Source: Vibrio artabrorum
Lineage (GTDB): Bacteria > Pseudomonadota > Gammaproteobacteria > Enterobacterales > Vibrionaceae
DNA length: 64,000 nucleotides
Assembly: GCF_024347295.1 (NCBI RefSeq)
Contig: NZ_AP025458.1
Coordinates: forward strand, 1,302,001-1,366,000
Direction: 5' to 3'
The notes below the pieces were generated by a model. It saw only the letters and a program-made list of their open reading frames with translations. It had not been told where the DNA came from and searched no databases. Of the stretch, positions 53,997 to 63,355 are shown in pieces. Every line of letters begins with the position of its first letter. Position 1 is the stretch's first letter. Made by a program: the position numbers and the translations under genes.

Positions 53997-54685
53997 TGCG
54001 CCTTGATAAATACCTTTGTAAAAGCACGGACCTAACCAAGTCAGAAGCCGTTGAGAAAATTCATCGTGGTGAAGTTAGCGTCAACAGCGAAACCGTATTT
54101 GATGAATCCATTCAGGTTCATGAAAACAATACTATCTTGCTAAAGGGTAACGCATTAACGCTCAGAGCATTTCGATACATATTGATGCACAAACCTGCGG
54201 CAACCATCTGTTCAAATATCGATGAAGTTTATCCATCGTTGTTAAATTACCTTGAGATAGATAAACCATCCGAATTGCATATGGCAGGGCGGTTAGACGC
54301 TGACACCACGGGTTTAGTGTTAATCACCGACGATGGTCGTTGGTCTTTTAACATCACATCGCCAACCAAATCGTGTAAAAAGGTTTATCGTGTGACCTTG
54401 TTACGAGATATCAAAGACGACGTTGCTGAGCGGTTCAAAGTGGGGGTTCAATTACAAGGGGAGGTTAATCCAACGCGCCCCGCAGAGCTGGAGGTTATTA
54501 GCCCAAAAGAGGTGTTATTGACTATCACAGAAGGTAAGTTTCATCAGGTTAAGCGAATGTTTGCTGCCGTCGGAAACCGCGTGGTGAAGCTTCACCGAGA
54601 GCAAATCGGCGAGATCCGTTTAGACGTGCAACAAGGCGAATGGCGATATCTCACCGAAGACGAAATAGTCTCTTTTAACCAATAA
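53996..54685 (+). CDS. rsuA: 16S rRNA pseudouridine(516) synthase
   Basis: A 229-residue RsuA-type enzyme. The N-terminal S4 domain begins MRLDKYLCKST, and the catalytic Asp is in GRLDADTTGLVL. The closing motif GKFHQVKRMFAAVGNRV is typical of the RsuA/RluB/E/F group. The ATG overlaps the small upstream ORF's stop by one base. Confidence 0.93.
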   Translation: MRLDKYLCKSTDLTKSEAVEKIHRGEVSVNSETVFDESIQVHENNTILLKGNALTLRAFRYILMHKPAATICSNIDEVYPSLLNYLEIDKPSELHMAGRLDADTTGLVLITDDGRWSFNITSPTKSCKKVYRVTLLRDIKDDVAERFKVGVQLQGEVNPTRPAELEVISPKEVLLTITEGKFHQVKRMFAAVGNRVVKLHREQIGEIRLDVQQGEWRYLTEDEIVSFNQ

Positions 54686-54782
54686 TTTAAAACGAATAGG
54701 CTTGTATTCAAGTTAGTGTCGGCTTTACATTATCCTCATGTCGTTTATACCGAGAGTCGGTTGTCATTCAATAGGGTTAAAT

Positions 54783-55205
54783 ATGGATATACAGAAGGTC
54801 ACTGCTGCCGAGGTTTTGCCGATTAGGCATCAAGTTCTTTGGCCTGAAAAATCCCCTGAATTTTGTAAAGTAGAAGGCGATGAATTTGCCATTCATTACG
54901 GGGCATTTGTTCACGGAAAATTGGTTTGTGTCGCCTCGGTTTATCAACACGACCATGAAGCGAGACTCAGAAAATTCGCTACACTGCCTGAATATCAAGG
55001 TCAAGGGATCGGCTCTAAGGTAATAGAACACTTAATTTATGATTTAAAGCGAGCGCAAGTGAGCGACTTCTGGTGTGATGCTCGAACTTCAGCACTTTCA
55101 TTTTATCAAAGGTTTGGGCTCAGCGTTGAAGGTGATGAGTTTCAAAAATCAGGTGTGTCTTATTTCAAAATGTCAGTTTCGTGGGATAAGTCGCCACAAA
55201 CATGA
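54783..55205 (+). CDS. GNAT-family N-acetyltransferase
   Basis: A 140-residue GNAT protein with the acetyl-CoA motif PEYQGQGIGSKVIEHL and a later 'RTSALSFYQRFGL'. The start at 54783 fits the family better than a start 45 bp earlier. Substrate unknown. Confidence 0.87.
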   Translation: MDIQKVTAAEVLPIRHQVLWPEKSPEFCKVEGDEFAIHYGAFVHGKLVCVASVYQHDHEARLRKFATLPEYQGQGIGSKVIEHLIYDLKRAQVSDFWCDARTSALSFYQRFGLSVEGDEFQKSGVSYFKMSVSWDKSPQT

Positions 55206-55361
55206 CAATCGATTTAAGTCAGCTGGCCATTCGGTTTAAGACGGTGATACGCACCGTCTCATTGTCTTTCATTTCATCATTCTTCGGCAGGCGTGCGAAT
55301 TAGACATGAGTGCAAAGCCCTTGTTGTCTTGGTTAAGGGAGACTTTTCAATAGACTCGAAT

Positions 55362-55691
55362 CTAAAGGTTATCCTTTCTGATTTTAACTTTGTCACAGCA
55401 AAACGGTTCTATGGATAGGTTCTCGCGACCTTTTAAGTCGGCATTGGTCATGAATCGGTATTTTATTCGATCGAACCACCCATTAACATAATCGCAATCA
55501 TTCGACTTAATCATCTCTAATACTTGTGAAAAATCGATATAGCGAAAATCATATTTTACTACGAGAAGGCTCTCATTTAACGTAACATCGTCAATGTACA
55601 AGTTGTTTTTTAAATAGCAGAGTAGCTTCTCTTGAGTATGTTTTGGCCCTAGGAGTCGGCATTTATGTTGATGTACAAATTGGCTATTCAT
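55362..55691 (-). CDS. Hypothetical protein of unknown family
   Basis: A 109-residue soluble protein with several Cys (two near the C terminus as FCCDKVK) and an AAGGG ribosome-binding site before the ATG. I do not recognise it. It is flanked by intergenic sequence on both sides. Confidence 0.5.
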   Translation of the reverse strand: MNSQFVHQHKCRLLGPKHTQEKLLCYLKNNLYIDDVTLNESLLVVKYDFRYIDFSQVLEMIKSNDCDYVNGWFDRIKYRFMTNADLKGRENLSIEPFCCDKVKIRKDNL

Positions 55692-55895
55692 AGAAACCCT
55701 TATCGCAACAGAGAAAGTAAAAGCACGAAGAGATCAGCCTAAAGAGGGAGCACTTTGGCGGTTGATTGCTGCACCCCATCATAAGCGACTCATCACATTG
55801 AACATTCTTTGAATCTTAAACCTTCCACTTAATGTAAGGTCAAGTTTTTTTCCTACACTATTTCTGACCACTTACTGACTGAGTTTGGTTAATCC

Positions 55896-55930
55896 AAAAA
55901 AAAACGGGAAGACCTTAATGATCTTCCCGT
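55896..55930 (-). terminator. Intrinsic terminator after the SEC-C gene
   Basis: The stem ACGGGAAGA/TCTTCCCGT is followed on the minus strand by nine T. Confidence 0.92.
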
Positions 55931-55978
55931 CAGTGATGAGGTTACTTATGGTGCTATCGGCAGTTTGAGTAACAAGCC

Positions 55979-56311
55979 TTATGCACAACACTTCTTGTAT
56001 TTCTTACCGCTACCGCAAGAACATGGATCGTTTCGGTTAGGGGTCTTTTCAAACGTCATCGTTTTTGGTTTGTTGAGCAGCGTATCAAGCTCGATGGTGT
56101 TCTCTTCTTTGTCTGCGTCGACGGTAACCGTCACGAAGATAGTGTTTTCAGCGGCCAGTGCTTCAACTTCAGCTTTGCGCGCTTCAGTTGGCACCATGAC
56201 TGCGATTGGCGATTCTTCAGTACCCGCTTTTACATCACGGTTGACGTTGTAGCCAGCAAGAACATGGTTCTGTCTTGTTTCGATACGGCCTTTGAAAAAT
56301 AGTTTCGACAT
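55979..56311 (-). CDS. SEC-C motif protein (PBPRA1643-like)
   Basis: A 110-residue protein ending in the zinc-binding SEC-C motif NRNDPCSCGSGKKYKKCC. The N-terminal part 'KGRIETRQNHVLAGYNVNRD' matches the Vibrio/Photobacterium PBPRA1643 family. Function unknown; a strong terminator follows. Confidence 0.88.
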   Translation of the reverse strand: MSKLFFKGRIETRQNHVLAGYNVNRDVKAGTEESPIAVMVPTEARKAEVEALAAENTIFVTVTVDADKEENTIELDTLLNKPKTMTFEKTPNRNDPCSCGSGKKYKKCCA

Positions 56312-56737
56312 TGGGTACTCATTAAAAATGTTGAATGGCGCTATTTTTAATGGCGATAGCGCAATGGAGCGGCGATTATACGCATATATTGCGATTGATA
56401 AAGCAGTGATGTGAGTAAAGAGGGGTGGTTTTTGTGGGTTAGCAATGGCGACCTCGTTAGCTTTGCACTGATTTGGTTAATGTCGAAATTTAAGGCAATA
56501 AGATTTCGCTTAATAGGTTTTCGAATGATAGATTTAAATTATTAACTTAAACAAAGATATAGTGTATGAAGCCAGTTCGAGTACGAAGGCATCATTTGCT
56601 GCTTTCTTCTGTGACTGGCTCATTGATGACATTGTGGCGAGTGATTGGGTCTTTGGGCTTTACACTAAGATAAACCGTTTAACTTTAAACACTGAATAAA
56701 AGTACCTAACGAAAAGAACCAAACTAAGAGTACCAAC
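56312..56737. other. Intergenic region upstream of catB-like gene
   Basis: About 425 bp. A 35-codon plus-strand frame near 56565 lacks any support. No hairpin or operator was recognised. Confidence 0.5.
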
Positions 56738-57364
56738 ATGAAAAACTATTTTGAGAGTCCGTTTGTCGGAAAGTCACTCAAAGAACAAGTGACCAACCCA
56801 AACATCATCGTGGGTGAACACAGCTATTACTCGGGTTATTACCACAACCACAGTTTTGATGATTGCGCGCGTTACTTATTAGCGGATAGAACCGACATCG
56901 ACAAGCTGATCATCGGCAGTTACTGCTCGATTGGTTCTGGCGCTGTGTTTATGATGGCGGGTAACCAAGGTCATCAAAATCAGTGGGTGAGTACCTTCCC
57001 ATTCTTCTATCAAGACGACGAGAAGTTTGAAGATGCGATAGACGGCTTTGAACGCTCGGGTGATACCGTGATTGGCAATGATGTATGGATTGGCACCGAA
57101 GCCATGATCATGAGTGGTGTTAAGGTTGGCGACGGGGCAATCATCGCAAGTCGAGCGGTGGTAACTAAAGATGTGCCACCTTATTCGATTGTCGGTTCAA
57201 ACCCTGCGCGTCATATCCGTTATCGCTTCAATGAGACTGAAATCGCTCAGCTATTGGAAATGCAATGGTGGCAGTGGAGCGAAGAGCAGATCAAAGGCGC
57301 GATGTCGCTAATGTGTTCATCCGATATCGACGGGCTTTACCAATACTGGAAAGCGCTCAAGTAA
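56738..57364 (+). CDS. CatB-type (xenobiotic) O-acetyltransferase
   Basis: A 208-residue left-handed beta-helix acyltransferase with hexapeptide repeats ([49 protein letters not shown]). '[15 protein letters not shown]' closes the domain. It resembles chromosomal CatB9-like chloramphenicol acetyltransferases of Vibrio. Catalytic His is expected in 'GNQGHQNQW'. Drug acetylation is plausible but not proved. Confidence 0.88.
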   Translation: MKNYFESPFVGKSLKEQVTNPNIIVGEHSYYSGYYHNHSFDDCARYLLADRTDIDKLIIGSYCSIGSGAVFMMAGNQGHQNQWVSTFPFFYQDDEKFEDAIDGFERSGDTVIGNDVWIGTEAMIMSGVKVGDGAIIASRAVVTKDVPPYSIVGSNPARHIRYRFNETEIAQLLEMQWWQWSEEQIKGAMSLMCSSDIDGLYQYWKALK

Positions 57365-57386
57365 TCGCTGTTCCCAGAGCGCTTTT
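57350..57386. terminator. Hairpin between convergent catB-like and GST genes
   Basis: AAAGCGCTC pairs with GAGCGCTTT, the latter followed by TG on the plus strand. It overlaps the catB-like stop. Confidence 0.5.
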
Positions 57387-57387
57387 G

Positions 57388-58065
57388 TCACCGAATTCTC
57401 TTAGAACAGCCAAAAATGCAATCTTGCTTGGTTTCATTCCACAATGGGTATTGCTTCATTACTTGGCTGTAGAGCTGGCTTTCGAGAAGCGATCTTAACC
57501 AACGACCTACGTTTTGGTATTCCGATTGTACAAACCATTTTTTTTCGACTCGCACAAACTGGCTGACAAAAGGCATCACCGCGAAGTCGGCTAAGCTTGG
57601 CGTTTGGCCAAAAAAGTAGGGTTGATCGGTGAGTCGTGCTTCTAACTGGCCGATAAAGGCTTCGCAGGCTTGTCGACGTTGTTCAACATCGATATTTCGA
57701 TAACGAACAGACGCACGATACTTTTCTAAGTGACCAATAAACTCATCATCGTAGGTTTTAATAAGTTGTTGAACTTGCTTGCTAAGTGTTGGATTGCTTG
57801 AACGAAGAAGATCTTGAGGATCGTTTTGTTGAAGTGCCCAGTTCATCACATCCAAGCTCTGTTCAATGACTTGTCCATTGGGCAACACCAATATCGGAAC
57901 CGTCCCTTTTGGCGAACTGGCCAATAGTTCGCGAGGCTTGTCTTTGGTTACAATTTCTCGAAGTAATACTTGTTGTTGTGATAGTGCGATACCCATCCGT
58001 CCACGCATTGCATAAGGGCAACGGCGTAAGGAATAGAGAATAGGTAGGTCGGCTTCATTCTGCAT
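57388..58065 (-). CDS. Glutathione S-transferase family protein
   Basis: A 225-residue GST-like protein. The N-terminal thioredoxin fold has the active-site-like CPYAMR, and cis-Pro is in GTVPILVLPNG. The alpha-helical C domain has 'PSLADFAVMPFV'. ATG 58065 gives the normal family length; an upstream ORF extension runs into the divergent U32 gene. The true substrate is unknown. Confidence 0.87.
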   Translation of the reverse strand: MQNEADLPILYSLRRCPYAMRGRMGIALSQQQVLLREIVTKDKPRELLASSPKGTVPILVLPNGQVIEQSLDVMNWALQQNDPQDLLRSSNPTLSKQVQQLIKTYDDEFIGHLEKYRASVRYRNIDVEQRRQACEAFIGQLEARLTDQPYFFGQTPSLADFAVMPFVSQFVRVEKKWFVQSEYQNVGRWLRSLLESQLYSQVMKQYPLWNETKQDCIFGCSKRIR

Positions 58066-58168
58066 ATTGAGGTCGTTTAGTTTGAAAAGAGTGGTTAGGT
58101 GGTAAAGAGAACGTGATATAGGTAGAATACTCGGCTTAAAAATTATAAGTAAGTGAGCGACTTCAAAA

Positions 58169-60424
58169 ATGAGCAGAAAGATTGAGTTATTAGCCCCTGG
58201 TGGCGATGTTGAGGCAATTAAAGCTGCCATCGTAGCAGGTGCTAATGCGGTTTATTGTGGCTTAGACACCTTCAATGCTCGTAATCGAGCCTCTAACCTG
58301 TCGTTAGATGAATTGAACGGTGTTATTCGCCTTGCTCATGAATACGGTTGTGAAGTGTTTTTAACTCTTAATGTGGTGCTGTTGGAGCATGAAATTAAGA
58401 GCATAACTAAACTGTTGAACCAATTGGTGAACACCAAAGTTGATGGCATTATCGTGCAAGATCTTGGCTTGTTCGATTTGATTAATAAGTATTTTCCATC
58501 ACTGGATGTTCACGCATCAACCCAGTTAACCACGCACAATGAAGGTCAGATCAAATTCTTGTCTAAGATTGGTGCAACGCGCGTTAACTTGTCTCGAGAA
58601 CTAAACCTGCCAGAAATAAAGATGTTAACGCAAGTGGCGCACGATCATGATGTGCTAACAGAAGTGTTCGTACACGGTGCTCTGTGTATCGCTTTTTCTG
58701 GTCAATGTTACTCAAGCTCTGTGAGTGTTGGTAACTCTGGTAACCGTGGTCGTTGTAGCCAAGCGTGTCGTGATGAATACGAAATCACCAACGCGGGTAA
58801 TAAGTACCCACTCAACCTAAAAGATAACTCCGCTTACTACGACTTACCTGAACTGGTTGACGCGAAAGTTGACTCGCTAAAAGTCGAAGGTCGTATTAAA
58901 GGCGCACACTACGTATACACAGTCATTGATACGTGGCGTAAACAGATCGATAGCTTTGTCGAAAGTGGGTTGTTGATCGAAGACGATTCAAACCTACACA
59001 AAGTATTCAACCGTGATTTCACGAACTCTTTCTTAAAGGGCAACCTTACCAAAGACATGTTCATCGATAACCCGCGCGACAACAGCATGAACTACGCGAT
59101 TGAGAAAGCGGCGAAGCAGAACAACGAAATCTCAGTTGTGCAAATTCAAGAAGTGACCAGCGATCTCTATGAAGCTAAAAATGCGCTAGGTAGCGAAATG
59201 CGCGACAAGATCGAGTTCCTTGATATTCGTAAAACACCGGTGTCATTGTCGTTTAGCGCGAAACTGGGTCAACCATTCACGGTGACAGTGAACACACCAA
59301 AAGAAAACTTTACGCTTCAATCTCAATCGTTATTGGCAACAGCTAAAGAGACTGCGATTACTCAGGCGTTACTTGAAAAGCGTTTCAAGTCAGTGAAGAG
59401 TGCTGTTCATACGCTTGAAAACTGTAACTACGACAACTTAGATGAAGGTCTGATTCTTCCTTTGAAAGAAGTGTCGGTCTTAAAAGACGAAATCGATTTC
59501 ATCTTAAACGGATCTGTGAAAGTGATTAAGCACGTTGAAGTGCCGGCGCTTCCACAACATCCTAAGGTGAACGAAAAGCCAACCATGTCGATGTTGATCG
59601 CGGATGTAGAAGATTTACACCTGTGTGATGTCACTGATGCCGATGTTTACTTCAAACTACCAGAAAGCTTTAAGAAGCGTTGTAATAAGTACATCTATAT
59701 CTTAGCGACAAACCCACGCTTGATTCCTTGGTTCCCTGCGGTATTGATTGGTAAAGACTATGACGAAGCCGTTCGCATTCTTGAAGAAGTGAAACCGCCA
59801 CGTATTGTGACTAACAACACGGGTATCGCTTACAAAGCTTATGAAATGGGTATCGAGTGGGTTGCAGGCCCGTTTATGAATACCACCAACTCTCACGCAT
59901 TACTCACTCTAAAAGAAGAGCTTAATTGTGCCGGTGCGTTCATTTCGAACGAGATCAACAAAGGTCAGATTCGTCATATTCGCCGCCCAGAGAACTTCAA
60001 ATTGTTCTATAGTATCTACCATCCGATCTTGATGATGACCAGCCGCCAATGTTTCTTCCAAAGAACCGTGGGTTGCAACAAACCAAGCATTGAAGCAGGT
60101 TGTATGCTGAAGTGTGAGAAAGCGACCACGATAACGAACGTGAAGGGCATCTCTTTTGCTGTTGATAAGCAGAAGGGCGGTTACCCAAGCATTTACAATC
60201 ACGAGCAGTTCTTAAACCCTCAGGCTGTAACGGATTTTTCTGGTCTGTTTGACGAGTTTTTTATCGACCTAACTAATATTGGTGCGGGTTCGAAAGAAGT
60301 GAAAGACAAAGTTGAGTTAATTAAGCAATTTGAAGGCTTAATTAATGGAGTAGCAGGTTCACAGCAGAATCTAGAGCAGCTTGTAGAGGTTCGGACCAAT
60401 ACGCAATACGTACAAGGGCTATAG
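58169..60424 (+). CDS. U32-family peptidase, RlhA/TrhP-like
   Basis: A 751-residue protein with an N-terminal U32 peptidase domain. Motifs are 'ELLAPGGDVEAIKAAIVAGA', the catalytic-like 'EVFVHGALCIAFSGQCYSSS' and NRGRCSQACR. Bacterial U32 proteins such as RlhA and TrhP are RNA hydroxylation factors, not proteases. The C-terminal half holds a second cysteine group (CFFQRTVGCN, CMLKCEK) that could bind an iron-sulphur cluster. It is longer than E. coli RlhA (about 650). Exact RNA target unknown. Confidence 0.85.
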   Translation: MSRKIELLAPGGDVEAIKAAIVAGANAVYCGLDTFNARNRASNLSLDELNGVIRLAHEYGCEVFLTLNVVLLEHEIKSITKLLNQLVNTKVDGIIVQDLGLFDLINKYFPSLDVHASTQLTTHNEGQIKFLSKIGATRVNLSRELNLPEIKMLTQVAHDHDVLTEVFVHGALCIAFSGQCYSSSVSVGNSGNRGRCSQACRDEYEITNAGNKYPLNLKDNSAYYDLPELVDAKVDSLKVEGRIKGAHYVYTVIDTWRKQIDSFVESGLLIEDDSNLHKVFNRDFTNSFLKGNLTKDMFIDNPRDNSMNYAIEKAAKQNNEISVVQIQEVTSDLYEAKNALGSEMRDKIEFLDIRKTPVSLSFSAKLGQPFTVTVNTPKENFTLQSQSLLATAKETAITQALLEKRFKSVKSAVHTLENCNYDNLDEGLILPLKEVSVLKDEIDFILNGSVKVIKHVEVPALPQHPKVNEKPTMSMLIADVEDLHLCDVTDADVYFKLPESFKKRCNKYIYILATNPRLIPWFPAVLIGKDYDEAVRILEEVKPPRIVTNNTGIAYKAYEMGIEWVAGPFMNTTNSHALLTLKEELNCAGAFISNEINKGQIRHIRRPENFKLFYSIYHPILMMTSRQCFFQRTVGCNKPSIEAGCMLKCEKATTITNVKGISFAVDKQKGGYPSIYNHEQFLNPQAVTDFSGLFDEFFIDLTNIGAGSKEVKDKVELIKQFEGLINGVAGSQQNLEQLVEVRTNTQYVQGL

Positions 60425-60508
60425 GGAATACGCTTTAAGAGCTCCGGTACTCAGAGGTTAATATTTAGGTATGGGCGTGGTGCTTGTTAGGTATGCAAAC
60501 CTCTAGAT

Positions 60509-60536
60509 AAAAAAGGCCATTCAATTGAGTGGCCTT
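60509..60536 (-). terminator. Intrinsic terminator after the thioesterase gene
   Basis: The stem AAGGCCA/TGGCCTT reads into T6 on the minus strand. It lies 57 bp past the thioesterase stop. Confidence 0.8.
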
Positions 60537-60592
60537 GTTAAATTGGGTTATCAAAAAGTGTACATAACGAAAGGTGCGCTGAGGTATAGGGT

Positions 60593-61057
60593 TTAAGCTG
60601 TGGTCACGTCTTGTTTGAAGCAAGGGGTTTTCAACGTATTCATCTTTTCGATTTCATTGGTTAAACGCAGTGAAAGTAGTGCTTTTTGGTTAGAGGCAAA
60701 ATCAAACATAACGATGGTGGCGTTGCCAATCGTTGTGAGTTTTTGCTGTGCTTTACTGACAATCGCGTATTCCATGGTGAAGCGATCATCTTGAATGTTT
60801 GTAACGCGAGAGCCGATCATCAGTGTGTCTGGGTAGGTGACGGGGCGAAAATACTTACAGTAAGTGTCACCAAGAACTGGACCAACTTTGGTCATCGCCA
60901 TCTCTTCCATCAGTTCAACGTGCTTAAAAAAATCTAAGCGAGCGGTCTCGAAGTAACGAAAATAGACGGCATTATTAACGTGATTAAGCGCGTCCATTTC
61001 CCCCCAAGCGACAGGAATTTCGGTAATTACCGGGTAGTCGGATAATAGTGCTTCCAT
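60593..61057 (-). CDS. Acyl-CoA thioesterase (4HBT/YbgC-like)
   Basis: A 154-residue hotdog-fold thioesterase. 'WGEMDALNHVNNAVYFRYF' with 'ETARLDFF' is the 4HBT family signature with the catalytic Asp. GAGAG precedes the ATG. Substrate unknown. Confidence 0.9.
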   Translation of the reverse strand: MEALLSDYPVITEIPVAWGEMDALNHVNNAVYFRYFETARLDFFKHVELMEEMAMTKVGPVLGDTYCKYFRPVTYPDTLMIGSRVTNIQDDRFTMEYAIVSKAQQKLTTIGNATIVMFDFASNQKALLSLRLTNEIEKMNTLKTPCFKQDVTTA

Positions 61058-61295
61058 GCAAACTCTCTTATTGTTATTGGCTTATCCTTAAGCAGAATAA
61101 GTGGTTATTGGAATCAAAATCCTACCGTTAAATTAACAAAACTGCAACATGTGTGTTTAAGTTTTTGAAGCTTGAAACGACACAATCTTAGAGACTTCGC
61201 CTTTCGTTATTTAGTGACGAGTTCACACCATTTTTAAGGCCAATTTGGCATTTTCGACTTAGGTTTTAGCCGTAAAAGCATTCTCTGCCAACACG
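61058..61295. other. Intergenic region before the lipoprotein terminator
   Basis: About 240 bp without an ORF or clear regulatory site. It presumably holds the thioesterase promoter. Confidence 0.5.
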
Positions 61296-61320
61296 AAAAA
61301 AGCCCACAGGAGTGGGCTTT
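61296..61320 (-). terminator. Intrinsic terminator after the duplicated-module lipoprotein gene
   Basis: The stem AAAGCCCAC/GTGGGCTTT is followed by T6 on the minus strand. Confidence 0.9.
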
Positions 61321-61359
61321 CGTAGCTTTAACGACTTTTTAAGTAAGTCTTTGAATGCA

Positions 61360-63162
61360 TTAGTTCGCGTTGAGAGGGTCTTCTGCCACAACCGCAGAGA
61401 ATGTATTTGAGTTATAGGGTGAACTTTTTAAATCAGTACCAAGACTGTAGTTCTCATAATCATCAGAAAAGATGACATTTGTGCCTGCCGTATCCGAATA
61501 CACTTGATAGTCGTCGACGAATAAAGTGGTGTCGGCTGTGTTACTGTTTGACGAGAACCTAATGGCGGTCGCGGTCACTTCTACGCCGGGTGTGACGTTG
61601 TGTGACGTGTAAGGGCCGTACTCAGTGCCATTGATTTTGACAGAGTAAGTCCCGGCTGCACTTAAACTGGATGTATCCCAAGACATTTCAAGGTCAAGCC
61701 AGGTACCAGGAGTAAAGGTTGTTAGTTGATCACTTTCACCACGGAGTGTAATTTTTCCTTCGTCAATTCTTAATTCCCCAATTAAAGAACTGGTAGAGTT
61801 GGCTGTATCAAAGAGAGAAACATAAGCCGATTCGGTTTCAGCTACGTCATAGTACATAGACACTTTATGTGTACCTGTCGTCATTCCGGAATCAAACTTG
61901 TAACGTAATTCCCCGGTGTCGCTCGTATCCGTATCAGTAATCGCTGCAACTTGATTGTCGGTTGGCTGTGAAGTGTCTGGCTGATTCGTACCGCCATCAA
62001 CAACAACCGTTGCTTCGGCCGTATTGTTATTGTACGGGTCGCCCGACAAAACGTGACCATTAGGGTAACTATCAAAGTTATCGGCAAACACTAATTCATC
62101 GGTGGTTGTGTCATTGGAATAAACTTTCAAGTTGTCGGCGTTTAGCTCGTAATTTGTCGTATTAGAAGTGTCACCAAGTTTGAGCGCTATGACGGTAACG
62201 GCATTTTTGTCAACCGATTCAAAGCCGTTGCCGTTATTGTCGTATACGGTGTCATTGACTTTAAATGTGTAGTAGCCACTTTCCCAACTTAATTCCACAG
62301 CGAGATCCTCGCCTAAGTTATAAGTACCCACTGGCTGATCTGAAACTTGAGGTTTACCATCAACAAGGACATTTGAACGATAGAAAATCTGCCCAGCATT
62401 GAATATCACCTCACCGTGCAGGTTAATGTTAGAGGTGCCCGAACCGTAAAGACTGATATAGGCGTTATCTCCGTTGCCATTAGCTGCTTGTGCTGAGTCT
62501 GGGTCAACCTGATAGATGAGATCAACAGTGACTTTTCCTGATTCGATACTATCTACAGTCGCGCCTGTGCTGTTGTCTGACAGCTTTAAACGTAACTCAC
62601 CGACATCATTTTTCGCACCATTATTGTTGGTGTCGAGTATCTGAACATAGCCATTGATACCGTTTGCTGCATTCGCTTGGATAATGGCATCTTGTACATT
62701 CCCAGTTTCTGTCTGATCTGAACCTGAATAAGCAATACCCGTTGAGCTATCTGAAATGATGAGGGCACCTGAGTCATCGAAAGTGAATGTACCATCTAAG
62801 ATTTCAAGCGTTGATGAACCCGTTTCATAGTAAGTGAAAGATACCGTACCTGCATCTTCATCATAATTATTGGTCGAAGCACTTGCGTCCTTAATGGTAT
62901 AAGTGCCTAAGTTATCGTCGTCATCATAGTACTTATGGTGACCATCTTCTTGGAAAACATAGACGTTGGGTAAATCGGCGTTTGACGATGCGGCTATTGA
63001 AGAAGAATTGCCATCGCCAATTTTCCAGTACCCCGTCGTTAACACGGATTTTTGGCTATCTGGAGTGTTCGGGTCCGTTGGAATAGGTAGACCATCACTA
63101 TTACAACCAAAGAGTAAACCGGTTGAAAGAGTGACCGCTATAGCGACTTTAGAAATCTGCAT
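61360..63162 (-). CDS. Secreted lipoprotein with two related beta-rich modules
   Basis: A 600-residue protein with lipobox LFGC (Cys20) and an Asn/Asp/Ser/Thr-rich chain. Residues from about 165 to 385 and about 395 to 595 form two related modules. Each runs through GELR-type strands, a 'LELSW/LEMSW' strand, a 'KVN/KING' strand, and ends with an Asp-rich 'VFADNFDSY' or 'IFSDDYENY' segment with a PYN(N/S)NT motif. The pattern suggests concanavalin-like jelly rolls that bind or cut polysaccharide. No catalytic motif of a known lyase family was recognised. It lies next to a KdgM-type porin, so an uronate-polymer role is plausible. An AGAGA site and a perfect 15-bp palindrome lie upstream. Confidence 0.75.
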   Translation of the reverse strand: MQISKVAIAVTLSTGLLFGCNSDGLPIPTDPNTPDSQKSVLTTGYWKIGDGNSSSIAASSNADLPNVYVFQEDGHHKYYDDDDNLGTYTIKDASASTNNYDEDAGTVSFTYYETGSSTLEILDGTFTFDDSGALIISDSSTGIAYSGSDQTETGNVQDAIIQANAANGINGYVQILDTNNNGAKNDVGELRLKLSDNSTGATVDSIESGKVTVDLIYQVDPDSAQAANGNGDNAYISLYGSGTSNINLHGEVIFNAGQIFYRSNVLVDGKPQVSDQPVGTYNLGEDLAVELSWESGYYTFKVNDTVYDNNGNGFESVDKNAVTVIALKLGDTSNTTNYELNADNLKVYSNDTTTDELVFADNFDSYPNGHVLSGDPYNNNTAEATVVVDGGTNQPDTSQPTDNQVAAITDTDTSDTGELRYKFDSGMTTGTHKVSMYYDVAETESAYVSLFDTANSTSSLIGELRIDEGKITLRGESDQLTTFTPGTWLDLEMSWDTSSLSAAGTYSVKINGTEYGPYTSHNVTPGVEVTATAIRFSSNSNTADTTLFVDDYQVYSDTAGTNVIFSDDYENYSLGTDLKSSPYNSNTFSAVVAEDPLNAN

Positions 63163-63191
63163 AAAATATTCTCTTTATGATATTTAAACCA

Positions 63192-63206
63192 TATGTAAAT
63201 TACATA
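63192..63206. promoter_or_regulatory. Perfect 15-bp palindrome upstream of the lipoprotein gene
   Basis: TATGTAA-A-TTACATA lies 29 bp before the lipoprotein ATG. It differs from the alginate palindrome (ATTGTA-N-TACAAT) and may be bound by another regulator. Confidence 0.5.
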
Positions 63207-63355
63207 GGAAATAGATAATGAATAGTCGTTAAATATTTTATTAGCGCAAAACTAATAGCTATTTAAACAGACTATCCTTTTAAAGAAATTAATTAAATAT
63301 GCCCCAAAATTTGACAAGAGGAAGGGGGGGATTTAATAAATTGACTATTTTCTAC

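Noticed and set aside
56565-56672. 35-codon ORF upstream of the catB-like gene
   Set aside because: No recognisable motif, no good ribosome-binding site, and Arg/Leu-rich chance composition.
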